From assembly GCF_030272615.1 (NCBI RefSeq), contig NC_081410.1:126045640-126109639 (forward strand): a stretch of 64,000 nucleotides of DNA, in the 5' to 3' direction. The position numbers and the translations under genes are program-made. The notes below the pieces were generated by a model. The model saw nothing but the letters and a program-made list of their open reading frames with translations. It ran no database searches and was not told the origin of the DNA. Source of the stretch: Cryptomeria japonica. Its lineage: Eukaryota; Streptophyta; Pinopsida; Cupressales; Cupressaceae. Shown one piece after another: positions 11,152 to 22,569 of the stretch; position 1 is the stretch's first letter, and every line of letters starts with the position of its first letter.

Positions 11152-12882
11152 TTAGGAGAGCACTTTTTCTTTTTCAGCTTCACACCCCTTTTCCAAAAAT
11201 TCATCCTCACCATGCAAATACTCTTGCCAAAGGTCCTGACCCGCTGTACGTTCTTTACGAACATATTCTTGGAACTTGATGCATAATTGGAATAGCAAAC
11301 TGAATGGAGGCATAGGAGGATGGCGTATTTTATATTGCATGCCCTCAAGGTACTGGTCCACGTGCTTCAAACCATCTTTCCAGCTGGAACGATTACGCTC
11401 AAAGCATAACATGTCTGAATGGAATTGACCAGCAAAACTCAGGTCCTTAGCGGAATAGGTGATCCTATCCGTCCCTAGTCTTTCTTCCCAGTCTGGTTGT
11501 ATCATGTCATTTGACAGGTCATTTCGCCACCCCAAAACCATTGATCGAAGGATCGTCTTGCCGAGTTTCTGCATGCCTTTCAGAATTGCCTCGCATGCAT
11601 CGTTTTCTTTATCAATGATTTCTCTTGTGTCATTCTTCATGGTGATAGTCCAGTACCATTCCTTAAGAGTGCTGATGTTATAAGGATCTATGATGGTGGA
11701 CAACGTAGGAATCTGTGCATGGGTCCAGAAGAGAGCTCTCATGAGGGGAAGAGTAGTGGCAGCCACTTCATGCATTCTAAGGGATTCCCTCTTTACCTCT
11801 AATAGCCGGACCAGGGTGGTCTCTCAATGGTGAGCCATCTTTTTTACTTTTTCGAGGATTCGTTCTCCCCTCCCTTTGATGCCTTGTATCCATTCTCTAA
11901 CGGCCCTTGCAGTATCCCGTACTCCTTCAAATTTTGTTGTGGTCCTTTGTGCCAATGCCGTTGGGGGAATGTGGGATTTGGAAGCATTGTGTAATGGTCT
12001 CAGGAGCTGATCGATGTGGGTCTCCTCTGTCCTTTGATCTCCTTCAAAGGTAGAGTCATCTTTAGTAGCATTGTGGAGCAGCAATTCATGGCGGCTCTGT
12101 TGGGTAGGTTCATGTACTTCAATCCCCTGAATGGATGGAATCTCTCCTTCCTCAATTTGGTTACCCGGCTCGGCCGATTCAATGACTCTTAGCTTAGCGT
12201 CTAGCATGTCGGGTACAGGAGGGTCATCAACTCCAAATGCATCAATATCGCTCTGGGAAGGCAGAGCAGGTATATAATCTAGTTCTACTACATCGTCGGA
12301 CGAACTGGGGTCCTTTGACAATGAAGTGACCTCTGGTCTCCTAATGGGAATCTTTTCCCTTCTTGTTCTCTTGGATGTCCGAGTTCCTCTGCTGGCTTTA
12401 GCCTTCTTCCTTTTCTCGGGCTTTTCAATTTCTTCCCTAGGTGCACTAGAAGTTCCCTCATCTTCGGAGGATTGAGAATCAAGGCTACCCATTAAGTGGT
12501 AAGTGAACTGGACTCCTTCATGAATTAGTCGCTCAATTTGCTGATGCAACCATTGGTCTATATATCTTCCTGGGGCTGCCATGACTGCCTCAAAATCAGT
12601 GATTGGATCTTGCGACCAATCAACACCCGGCAAAAGATGTCTTACTGCCTCAAATTCCCGGACCGACAGACAATTTCCCGAACCTGTGAGTTGATCTGGG
12701 ACCCGACAATATTCATAGAGTCGCATTTGCTGCACACTCAGCCTTGAATATTCACGCCTTCGGACCTCATAGTCATCAGAGCAGTTTTTCCAATAATCTT
12801 CAACTGATTCCTTTGCTCTATACCGCCTACCATAGGCTCTGTTGGTTGAAAATTTTGTACACTTGGGGGAAATATACAAAAT
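11152..12882 (-). pseudogene. P1 ORF, C-terminal part (NLS and helical domain)
   Basis: One frame runs from the C insertion site to a stop at 11152 with a single internal TGA (11824-11826). The first part holds RVPDQL and QFTYHLMG, followed by an acidic serine-rich stretch and a basic segment (KRKKAKASRGTRTSKRTRR), a likely nuclear-localisation signal. The last 200 residues are predicted helical. They align with the end of the P2 ORF: SSWKDGLKHVDQYLEGMQ with SDWETTFVSSLDEVSYLEEQ, and FQEYVRKER with FVEFARREK. The family is not recognised; it is clearly carried by repeats. The near-intact frame suggests it was functional before C inserted. There is a one-base frame difference from the N-terminal part. 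Confidence 0.75.
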
Positions 12883-13106
12883 TGTGGTTTCAACCACAGC
12901 ACATGAGTAAAAACTCTCCTAATTAAGGGAAGGCTCCCCCTATCTAATTAAAACTGAAATAAAAACAGGATGGGACAACAATCTTCCTTCTTTCTTCAAG
13001 AAAGACAATATCCTTTTCTCTTCACAGAAAAGGATAGCGATTGAAAACGAACAACAGTAACTACTTTCAAGTGAAATGAGAGAAAGGAAATGAAGTTTCC
13101 TGAAAG

Positions 13107-13570
13107 CGCAAAGACTTCCGTCACTTCCTTCGGGACAGGACAACAATATCAAGTTCAAAGACTTGACTATTGGAAGTCCTATCTACCCTTTGCTATACTA
13201 AATTTTACAACGGATAAAAGATAACAGCTCAAAGACTGGAATAATTTATTCTTTTAACACAAAGACAAGAACTAATACAAGCTCAAAGACTTGCTGCTAT
13301 TTCTTATCAAACAGTAATTTTCCTCAAGAATAGACGCAAGCTCAAAGACTTGCTGCTCCTTCAAGAGAGTTTCCTATTTTAATTAATCTTCTCTACTTGC
13401 AGCTCAAAGACTTCAAATCAGATTGGACTAAGCTCCTTTAGAAACACTTTGCATAGAAGAAATAAAAGATTCAAACCCAAACATGTAGCTCAAAGACTCA
13501 AAACTTGAGTAATCCTTCTTTCTTATTCTTCAAAACCTTCAATTCACATACATAAGCTCAAAGACTTCTT
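13107..13570 (-). repeat. Repeated CAAGTCTTTGAGCT word in the C leader
   Basis: On the plus strand AGCTCAAAGACTTG or close variants occur near 13158, 13229, 13281, 13341, 13402, 13487 and 13556, with weaker ones at 13107 and 13258. Intervals are about 50-85 bp. All lie just downstream of the TATA box, so they would be transcribed as part of the leader. Confidence 0.75.
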
Positions 13571-13635
13571 GCTGTAAATTTGGCAGAGTTTTTGCTTGCT
13601 TTCAAAAAGATAAATATTACAATAGACTTCTCCAG

Positions 13636-13643
13636 TATTTATA
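13636..13643 (-). promoter_or_regulatory. TATA box of C
   Basis: TATAAATA on the minus strand (CTTCTATAAATACTGG context), 760 bp before the 3' end of C. Confidence 0.5.
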
Positions 13644-15399
13644 GAAGAGGAGCCTTGAGAAAAAGGTGGGAGGATCCTAACTAACTTGAGAGATTCTCTC
13701 AACCACCAAGACTCATTCAATAACTAACTGAGACTTCATTAACTAACTAAGAGTTACTCCAACTAACTAAGACTTATTCCAACTACAGTCCTAATCGGAC
13801 ACAACTTGTAGTTGTCTTACATGTAATTACAAAAGTGCAAGTAATGTGTAACTTGCATTTTACAAAAAATATTTTTACATGTAACTTGTCAAAACGAAAT
13901 TACAAATGCATAACTAAAACTATTCCATGTGTCTAAAGACACGACTCTAACTACATCATCCTTTGTCTTTGATGATCTTCATGTCGCTTCAGGATGCTAG
14001 AACTTGAAGTATTCTAGATTGGTAAAGACATCTTGAACCGGAACGGAAACTTGCATCCTTGTCTTCTTGCTTGGGGTAATACTAACTTTTCAAGAGGGAA
14101 CGGGCTGCCTTCCTCTTTTCATGTCATGACCATCTTTGTCTTGAAAGCATTCTATGCTCTCAACCATGAATTGTTGTTGTATCTCTTCTTTGTATCATCC
14201 TTCATTCTTGAAATCTTCTTGCAAAATAAGGCCCATGCCTTAATCCATTGATTTGGTAGATCGTGTGTGCAAACCGGACTGACAAGGGAAGGGATAAATT
14301 GATGCGAAAATGGGCTCACAAGTGAATTTCGGGTTTTGGAAGCTGCATTACATGTGTGGGAAAAACAAGAGCATTAACTTGCAAATGTGGGAACAAACAT
14401 GCAACTTCATATGTGTAATGGGTAACTACAAGTTTGCACTTGTAATTGGTCCTTTAAAACTCATTTTCAAGTGTTTTTTGAGTGCATTTTGGACCAATTT
14501 CGGGTTCTGGATGGCTGACTGCAAGTAGACTTTAAATGGGGAAAATGAATGAAGGTGTGAAATGAGTGGATGAATTGGTATGTACGGATGAGGGAATTGG
14601 AAGCGGATAGGTAAAAATGAATTTCAAGAAGATCACTTGGAACTTTGCCAATGCAAAAATGGGAAGAACTTTCAACTTGCAACCCGGATTTCAAAAAAAA
14701 GATGGTTAAATCTTTTATCCGTAAGGGAAGAACAATGATTTTCATCCAACTTGTAATCGGAATTTAAAATCCCGAATACAAGTAAAGAGGGAAAATGGGG
14801 AAGAACAATGCAATTCTAAAATTGCTTTACAAAAGGGAAAATCTCTCTCACAAAATCTGATTTTTGGGGAAGAACCAACCATTTACAAATTTACAACTAG
14901 AAAGAAAAAAAAAACAAGAAAACAAGAAAAAAGAAACAAGAAGAAAATAAATCTTACCTTGCTCCAATGTGAAAATGCCTCTCCAAAAGATAATCAATCT
15001 TTGAAATAAAGAAGAATATCTCTTAAAAAGAAATTAACCGTATTCCAAAACCCTAGCCACGTTTTTGAAAAAATGGCAAAAACTGAAAAACGTGGCAGCA
15101 AATGCATGAGAAATGGCATGGAAAATGGCCAAGACTCTTTCTAACCTCAATACCTTAGCATACCAAGCCAAAACGATTCATAACATTGCTGATTCGTGGC
15201 ATTTTTAATGAAGAAAAACGTGGTTTTTTAGCAAAAACGTGTTTGCTGTTATAAACCTAAAAACCAGCAAACTTAACCTCCATGTGGCGTGAAAGGTGTC
15301 TAAAAATGCATGGAAATAGGAAGGAATCCAAAACGCCTTCTATCTCCCAAAAAATCTCCACAAAAATTTGCTAAAAATCTTCAAAAAACATGTTTTTCC

Positions 15400-15680
15400 T
15401 TGCAATTCGGGTTTTTTGGAACAAATAGCAAGTTTAAAATGTATGAAACAATGAAAATCGGGTTTTTTGGAGGATATGACAAGTTTAAAATTTCACTTTT
15501 TCAACATGTTAGGCAAAATCGGGATTTTTTGGCCGAATAGCAAGTTTAAAATGTCAAAAATGCACTTTATGAGCAAAATCGGGTTTTTTGGACCAAAGTG
15601 CAAGTTTTAAATTGTCACTTTTTCACTTACAAGGCAAAATCGGGTTTTTTGGAGCAAATTGCAAGTTTTAAATACTTGTA
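15400..15680. repeat. Tandem degenerate repeats in C
   Basis: Five copies of CGGGTTTTTTGGA followed by AGCAAGTTTAAAA occur near 15408, 15457, 15521, 15579 and 15640 (period about 49-64 bp). No coding sense. They form the U3-like part of C. Confidence 0.8.
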
Positions 15681-15689
15681 AATGGGAAA

Positions 15690-15900
15690 TAAAATCCCTA
15701 CAACAAGTTATACTTGCTTGCACATATGTAATGGGGATTTAAAATCCCTATTACATGCAAAAACCATTAAAGTAGGGGTTTTTTCACCAAACTGCAAGTT
15801 TACTTGCACATATGTAATGGGGATTTAAAATCCCTATTACATGTGAAAACCATTAAAGTAGGGGTTTTTTCACCAAACTGCAAGTTTACTTGCAGTTGAG
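15690..15900. repeat. Duplicated palindrome block in C
   Basis: A block of about 90 bp occurs twice (from about 15715 and 15802). Each copy contains ATGTAATGGGGATTT followed by AAAATCCCTATTACAT, an almost perfect inverted repeat of about 15 bp per arm. A shorter degenerate version precedes at 15676-15708. Confidence 0.75.
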
Positions 15901-16303
15901 CCAAAAAATCCCTATTTTAACTAAAAATGACCAAAAAACAATAAAAAGATAAAAACAACAAAGGGGAAATTTAAAATAAATTACAAGTAACATATTTGAA
16001 ATAAAAGTGCACATGTAATTGGTCAAAAATTCCCCTACAAAGACCAAAACAATGAATATCATTAAAACTTGCAGTTTGAAGAAAATTCTCCACCTGCAGT
16101 TGGGGTTTTAAAACCCGACTGAAGGAAAGACATAGCAAACGAACCCAGAATTTGATGAAATTCGAAACGTAGTTCGAGGATGGACTGAGGATTAAGCCAG
16201 TCCAAGGATTAGTCAAAATTCTGCCTCGGGAAGCGTGCCATAGAGTAATTTTTTTCATTTTTTCACAAAAATTTCATGTAATGGTCCTTTATTTTTGAAA
16301 ACA

Positions 16304-17560
16304 AAAATGAGGACAACAGGCTCTCTTTGCCAGATTGTCGTGATCGAAGCATTTCCTTGGAAAATGCTCCTGTAGGCCATAGGAGGCCAACTCTGCGAAG
16401 GATTCCTCTGCTTGGGTGGGGGTCTTTAGATGGACATCTTGGTTGCCTATAATCATAGGGAATGCGAATCCAACCTGCTTGTTGTCTTTGAGTAAGATGC
16501 CGACTGGATGTGACTGCCTTGCGACCTCCATAAGAACTATCTTGTCGGTTGGATACCGTGGAAGCCGGAGAGGAGCACCATCAAAGCCAGCTATCCATAT
16601 ATAGGAGAACCTTGGGAACTGGATGAACCAAGCTCCGTATCTCTGTACTAGAATAGTAGCTTGCTCTGAGAGCCTTATGTGTAATCCTCCCTGCATTAGC
16701 CTGACCAGGCGCATTGTGAAGGCGTCATTGACGCGCTCATATTGGCCAATTGCATAAGTCGGGCTGCTCTTTTCTCTTTGAGCTATATCTTGCTAGTGAA
16801 GCTATGGGTAACAATCATATACTTTTACTTGATCAGGTCCATTCCCAATTTCACCTTTCATTATTAAACCTGGCAGTCGCTGGTTCCTGGCGAACATATA
16901 GACCAAATAAGAGGTCATAGTGAAGTACTTCTTAGTCTTGAGTTCAATTAGCTGAGTGTGGATGTTGTCGCTTATAATCTAGGCCCAGTCAAACTTGGAC
17001 TTCCCAGCGAAGACTTGCTTTGTGAAATAAAACATCCACTCTTCATTGGATTTGGGAAGTCCCATAACCCTGTTGAGCAATGTGACCATGTCCCCATGCT
17101 CATTGTGAAAGTCACTTCTTGGGGTCTTTTTCCCAATTCTAACGCTTGGAGGTCTTCTCTCCTTGCACCACTCTTCATCGATCAATGTTCTGCATCTAGC
17201 AGGATTCATATCATACGCCCCCTGCGCTTCGTCTATAGTCGTGGTTGTGGGATTGTTTGGGAAGGGAATGTCGAATGCGTCACCAATGGCTTCAAGAGTG
17301 AAATTAGCGAGGACCATGTCCTCGAGGAGCACCAACCTAGAATCTGGTTGGTAATGTCGAGCAGCCTCTACTACTAACTCATAGTTTTGCACTGCTGGGG
17401 GAAATCCTGCTGCTTGGGCGATGCCACTTTCCGTCATCTGCCTAGGCCAAACGTAGGCATTAGGGGAGAAGACTCGGCTCCTGAAATCTTGGATATCGAT
17501 ATGGCCTAGGTTAGTATCACCGACATTGTCCCAGACACTGAACTTTTGACTCTCTCAATC
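16304..17560 (-). pseudogene. P1 ORF, N-terminal part (NVGD domain)
   Basis: One frame reads VWDNVGDTNLGHIDI near 17550, then TESGIAQAAGFPP, NEEWMFYF, DAFTMRLVRLMQGG and YGAWFIQFPRFSY, ending at the C insertion. Three in-frame stops are present (16979-16981, 16802-16804, 16793-16795), but the frame is otherwise kept for over 400 codons. It aligns throughout with P2 (ESGIVKPAGFPP, FENWMFYFM, DAFTMHITRTLQRG, YGAWFIHFPKF-like) and with P3. The start codon is unclear. The layout distantly recalls plant 'putative transposon protein' domains, but no family is assigned. Confidence 0.75.
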
Positions 17561-19016
17561 CCCCTCTTTGATACTGGTACTTCATCCTTTCGACTCGGCG
17601 AGGGATATCTGATTTCGATGCTCGCGATGTCTCGACTGTAGCAGGCGTCTTTGATGATTCTACTACTGATTTAGGCATTTATCCTACACAGTCGGACACG
17701 GATTACGAGGCGATAAAAGGAAGTAAAGCAGGTTAGACACAGGATATACCAGCATACAAGGATTAATTCAAAAATTGAATTGGAAACATCATGATTTCGT
17801 TAGCTAAAAGCTTGATTGATTTAAACATGAATAGTTATGAAGCTTTCGACTGTGGATTTATACTTAGGCATTTTCAGGATCAATTTTCAAAAATGGACAA
17901 AGCTTGAGAAATTTTCCTAAGTTTGAAAATGCAATTTCTGGTTAAATCTTAGGAGTAAATTATGATTTTGATTCCTTTGCATGACACCTTATAAACGGAA
18001 AGATGCGATTTTCAAGATTTAAGCATTTTAATCAATTTTTTGCACAGACATCCATCCAATTTGTAAATATTTCAAATGATTGAAAGAGGTAGAGCGTACT
18101 TACTTGGTGAAATGAATGGCGAGAAATTGCACGATTTGCCTTGCAAGAACGGATGGGAGAGTTCTTGGCGATATGGGTGATTTGCTTCAGCAATTTCCAA
18201 CCTTGGGCGTTTTGTGAAAGCTCCTACCTCCACACTTCTGCATTGTTGCTACTTAGTGAGATTTTCGCGAATGGAAAGGGGAGGTTTCCGCAATTTTGAA
18301 TTTCAATGGTCATCTTCAATCTAAAAAAATGCGACTTACGCCTTATTGGAAAATTCGGGGTTTTTAAAACCTTTGCAAGTTTACAAATTTACAATTTCGC
18401 CATGGCCGCCGAACTTCAACATTCCTGGAGGATTTGAAAACTTAGAAACCCAAACACTTTGCAATAATCGTGATCCACGGAGCTTTCATATGATTTGCAA
18501 AGTTTACCTAAATTGCGACCTCTCCTTGGTATGTAAACTTCAAACTTCCAGTTACCTTTGCGAGCTTAAACTTCGAACTATCTACCATCGTCTCCCCAAA
18601 TCGCTCATTTTCGGACCCTTAGGGCGTTTCGCCAAGTTTAAAACATTGCGCAAGGTTTACTCTTCAGCAATTTTCGGACTTCATCTGAACTTCGCCGGAT
18701 TGGGGCTGTTTTCTACCTTTTAAACACTTCGCATTTTACCTCTAAATCGCGAACTTCAGGCCTTTCAAGGAGTTTGCAAACTGAAAAGAAAACTTTCAAC
18801 TTACCCCAAAGCTCCGAATTTCGGCGATTGGGGATACTTTGTCAACTTCCATTCTTTCGCGTTTTTACTCCTTACGCGATTTTCAGTGCTTTGGGATTTT
18901 TTTTTTTTGCTAAGTTCGAACCTTTTGACAATTTTGTCAACTTCGGTGACTTCCAGTGTTTTGAAAATTTCACAATCTAAGTGTCTTTAGTGAATTTCGG
19001 ACCTTTTGTGAGTTTT
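17561..19016 (-). other. P1 region between ORF start and repeat array
   Basis: U3-like or leader sequence of P1 with no ORF recognised. It is rich in TTCGG/GCGA words (AACTTCG, TTTTCGG) that become regular in the tandem array to the right. Confidence 0.45.
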
Positions 19017-19019
19017 GCC

Positions 19020-19390
19020 AATTTTTCAAAACTTTCGGACCTTTTTAGTTATTTGCAAACTTCCTTCATTTTGGCATTTCGGCCTAATAGGTCCGAATTT
19101 CGGCCCTTTTGGCCATTTTGCCAACTTTTTCACTTTTCTCTTATTTTGGCCTTAAGGTCCGAATTTCAGCCCTTTTGGCCATTTTGTCAACCTTTTCACT
19201 TTTCTCTCATTTTGGCCTTAAGGTCCGAATTTCAGCCCTTTTGGCCATTTTGTCAACCTTTTCACTTTTCTCTCATTTTGGCCTTAAGGTCCGAATTTTG
19301 GCCCTTTTGGCCATTTTGTCAACTTTTTCACTTTTGTGATATTTCCCCCCTTTTGGGCATTTTGACAACTTTGGCGTCTTGAGGCACTTT
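19020..19390. repeat. Tandem repeats of about 64 bp in P1
   Basis: About four units of GGTCCGAATTTCAGCCC followed by TTTTGGCCATTTTGTCAAC and a TTTTCACTTTTCTC run. The two central units are almost identical. The open frames across them (FSLILALRSEFQPFWPFCQ) are by-products of the repeat. Related units occur in B2 at 31630-32130. Confidence 0.85.
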
Positions 19391-19779
19391 AAAGATTTCG
19401 CCCTTCTTTTACCTTTTAGCTGGCGAAAATTGCCATTCATTTGAATCTCGTGAATTTGTAAAAGCAAACACCATGTAATCTGTTTGATCGTTCTTATGCG
19501 AAAATTGGCGACTTTGGGTTCTTATGCGACCTTCATGCGCGTTGTCCTTTACCTGGCGAACTTCGCCAGTCTCTAACATCCCACGCCTATTCAAGGCGAT
19601 TTCACAAGCTTGAACAATCTCTTGGAATTCGTGCCCGAGGGCTCGACTAACCTAATGGAATCACCGGCTCCTTCACTCAACATCATCATCTCACAGACTG
19701 ATCACAGGCTTGCTTGAAAGGACGTGAGATGCTCTGTGCGGAACTCAACAGGGCGAAGACGGAAAGGCCCAAAAAAAAG

Positions 19780-19825
19780 GAAGGGGGACCCTGTCGGCGA
19801 CAGGGAGCATGTGCAACGCACAACA
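19780..19825 (-). other. Double hairpin at the 5' terminus of P1
   Basis: On the minus strand TGTGCGTTGCACA is followed by CCCTGTCGCCGACAGGG, then TCCCCC. Both are perfect inverted repeats with 3-base loops. The arrangement matches B2 (TGTGCGAATCGCACA, CCCTGTCTTGGACAGGG) with changed loops. Confidence 0.75.
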
Positions 19826-19830
19826 GAACT

Positions 19831-22569
19831 TAAGTAAAGGGAAAAGTTATTTAAAAATTAAAAGTGCTTGGAGACTTGAATATTTAAAAGAAAAGTATAT
19901 CTATTTATCCCACATTGGCTGGAAAAGTGTGTGAGCTCTCCCAAGAAAGTTATAAAAGACTCTTAAGAGTTCATTTTTGTAAAGAACCCCTATGAGTTCT
20001 AACTCTGTCAAACCACTAATTTGCTATGCAAAGGATATACTTGTTTTGAAGTTTTGATAATATATGAATTTCTTTGAGTTTTCACCATATGATGTTGGGC
20101 AAGAAAGATAATTCAAGTAATATAATAAACTGAAATAGACTGGAAATGCAAGAGAGTTGCAAATGATTCTTATTCACTTAAAAATATATACAATGGCATA
20201 CCGAGATAGCCAGCTGGTTGTAAACATTAAATTCTGGAAATTACCAACAACATATAAATCTGGAAATGTAATTGATCTGCAGCTATAAATGATTTGTCCA
20301 CTCAAAAATGTACGCAAAATGCTTTGACTTTGTTGAGCGCTCCCAATTGATGAAATAGCAGCCAATGAATGAAGGCATTTTAGCCTCTACAAAACACACC
20401 TTGGCTGTATAGACAGCACGTGACCCTGTAGATGCTTGCACAGTCTATATATTGTTGCTAAGAACAATGCTAATTGCAGACACAAGTCTTTCTCCGAATA
20501 TCCCTTCAATCAAGTGTGAAACCCTTGTGTAAATTTCACCAAATTGCCAAAGTACTGTAGTGTTTTACTGTTCATCCCACTGTGGAAGCCAACATAAATT
20601 TTGATTTGTAAATAATTAACTCTTAATCTTCCACAGTCTTCAGATCTGCAAACATATAATCATGAAACCCTTGAATAATCTTTGTATTTCTTCACCAATA
20701 TGCTCAAATATGACCACTGTATGTAGCCAACCCTTAAAGCAATCTTTAGCTGATATTTCACAACCTCAGTATGCTGACAATGAAGAGTGAACGTTCTCCA
20801 AAGTCTGGAAAAGATTGAAATTCTGCAGAAACCCTTGGTCTCTCACAAATCCCAATGCTTCCGTGAAAAGACAAAGTGAAAAATGCTCAATAATAATCAT
20901 CGATTTCCTCTTAGCAGCTGATATATTTCTTCATGCAGTCGACCCTCTCCCAAAAAGCCATTTTAAATCAAATTGCTTGAATTCATATTAATTGCAATTT
21001 ATAATCATTAAAAATAATGTGTAGGAGTTGGCGCCCAAGACATATTGGTCCCCTTTTAATGATAAATTGACCCCTCAACATAAAGTGCAAATATAACATT
21101 ATTTTATAATATGCCTTTAATGATTAATTATTAATAAAGTAATACTTTGTTAATAATTAGAATAACATAACTCCATAAATACTCATTATTTCTCAATTCC
21201 GTCTAAACCGGGGAGTTGACCACTACATCCACTACACATCCATCTGCCCTACTAAAAATAGTAAGGGACCCTCTTGATCAACCACTAACTTACTATAAAT
21301 AGTAAGTGTGTGAAATTGAGTCAAATGAAGGTTGATTCTGAGAATCTGAACCAAACTGAGTTCCAAAGAAGAGAACGCTCTGCCAACTGTCCACCAGGAC
21401 CCTCTAACCATTTTCTTTAGCCTATGAGGGCCAAAATAATAGGCTAAACAAAACAAGAACGAGCTAAGAGGGGACATTAAAATTCTCAACATGCTTGGTT
21501 GGAGAATTTGTGAGTATATTGCTGGGGTAATTTCACAAGCATTTGTGAGGACGAAATCCCTCATGAATGACATTCTCTTCGTTGTTTCAAGATACAATCA
21601 AGAGGATTATTGAGTGTTCTCATTCAAGAAACACAATTGGGCTTTATTGTTGGGTTGATATCTACAATCTGATTTATGAGCACATAGGGAAGATTTTGGA
21701 AAAGATTGTTAGGGCAGATTTTGAAGACATTGGTGGCAAGCAAAAAATTAACAAAAAAAAAGAATTTGCTATAGTGACTCTGCTACAGTGTTACTACTAC
21801 AGTGAATTTGCTACAGTGTCATTGCTACAATGATTTTGCTACAGTGATTTGCAAATTTGCAGTCTTTTAGAGTGTTGTTAGGATGAATTTTGTGAGCAGC
21901 CCGACCCAAAGTATTGCTGCATTATCTGGGTATGTTGGATTTAGAAAATAGAGGTTATCTTATGAACTAGGTTGTCAGTATTTTACTGAAAAATTTGAAT
22001 ATTTAAGCTTGCAGAAAAATCTGGAATTTTCAGCAGTGTATTTCCTATGTAATGTTCAAATTTCCTGAGTTTAAATTAATGCAATATCTTCTATTTTGCA
22101 GCAATCTATTGTTATGAAAAAACATTGAAATTCATCATCAAAACCATTTGCAAATGCACAATTCAAACATTACAACAAATACACAAAAAAGGAGGTATAC
22201 GAGTGTATGTTACATAGCAAGTTGGATTCATCACTTAATTGCAGATTTGGCACGTTTGAGCACATATATTCATCATACAGCATCAGAAAAAGCATGTCGT
22301 ACTTTCTATTCAGAGAAAAACATCATGCTACAGGTGGGTGTTAGGGATTGCAGCCATTACAGATCTCGGATCAGTCAAAAATAGATCTGGGTTTCTCAAA
22401 TCAAGGTTGTACCAGTCTTAGGATTGGCTAGAGCAGCAAGGAAGAGGCTAGAAATTGCATACCAGACCTGTGGCAGCCATTTGATGCCGTCCAGAGTGCA
22501 TTTCAGACATGTGGAATTCATATCAAACCTGTACTAATTCCTTTACAACTCATTTAATGAAATGGGTAT
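19831..22569. other. Right part of D2 and flanking intron, no gene
   Basis: It contains a plus-strand TATAAAAG near 19951, a minus-strand LTR start near 21482, and a short repeat block at 21775-21850. No coding sequence was recognised. Confidence 0.4.
21775..21850. repeat. GCTACAGTG short repeats
   Basis: Six irregular copies of (G)CTACAGTG or close variants separated by 5-9 bases. Simple local expansion. Confidence 0.7.

Larger units (their letters stand above)
12883..16303 (-). mobile_element. C: giant solo-LTR-like unit inserted in the P1 ORF
   Basis: The minus-strand unit of 3421 bp starts TGTTTTCAAAAATAAAGG at 16303 and ends GGTTGAAACCACA at 12883. AAAAT (plus strand) flanks both sides at 12878-12882 and 16304-16308, a perfect TSD. 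The two sides join a homologous ORF, which independently confirms the borders. It has direct repeats (15400-15680), palindromes (15715-15880), a TATA box at 13636-13643 and a leader with a repeated word. No coding content was recognised. It is structurally like A and B but different in sequence. Confidence 0.85.
10021..19825 (-). mobile_element. P1: ORF-carrying giant TG...CA unit, interrupted by C
   Basis: The minus-strand unit starts TGTTGTGCGTTGCACATG at 19825 and ends ACACGTCAACA at 10021. GAACT lies at 10016-10020 and at 19826-19830: a perfect 5-bp TSD. In order it has terminal hairpins, tandem repeats (19020-19380), an ORF N-terminal part (17560-16304), the nested element C, the ORF C-terminal part (12882-11152), a TATA-like box at 10872-10879, and a leader whose end matches B1 and B2. 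Without C and its TSD it is 6379 bp, against 6349 bp for P2 without A3. No gag, RT, integrase, PBS or second LTR was seen. The ORF therefore sits inside what otherwise looks like a single LTR, upstream of its promoter. Confidence 0.8.
9732..22214 (+). mobile_element. D2: TGTAATGTCCCC-type LTR interrupted by P1 (right end tentative)
   Basis: It begins TGTAATGTCCCCTTTATAGC. A matching end ...TATGTTACA at 22214 is followed by TAGCA, and TAGCA also precedes the start (9727-9731), giving a perfect TSD. P1 (10021-19825) sits inside with its own GAACT duplication, leaving about 2.67 kb. That is longer than D1 or D5, so a further insertion is likely. A minus-strand LTR start (TTAATGTCCCCTCTTAGC) near 21482 could be that insertion. 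A plus-strand TATAAAAG lies near 19951. The left end is secure; the right end rests on the TSD only. Confidence 0.45.

Noticed and set aside
11459-11683. Plus-strand ORFs across 11133-12926
   Set aside because: Antisense shadows of the P1 ORF.
18981-19390. 133-codon ORF with FWPFCQ repeats
   Set aside because: Artefact of the P1 tandem repeat, on the strand opposite to the unit's direction.
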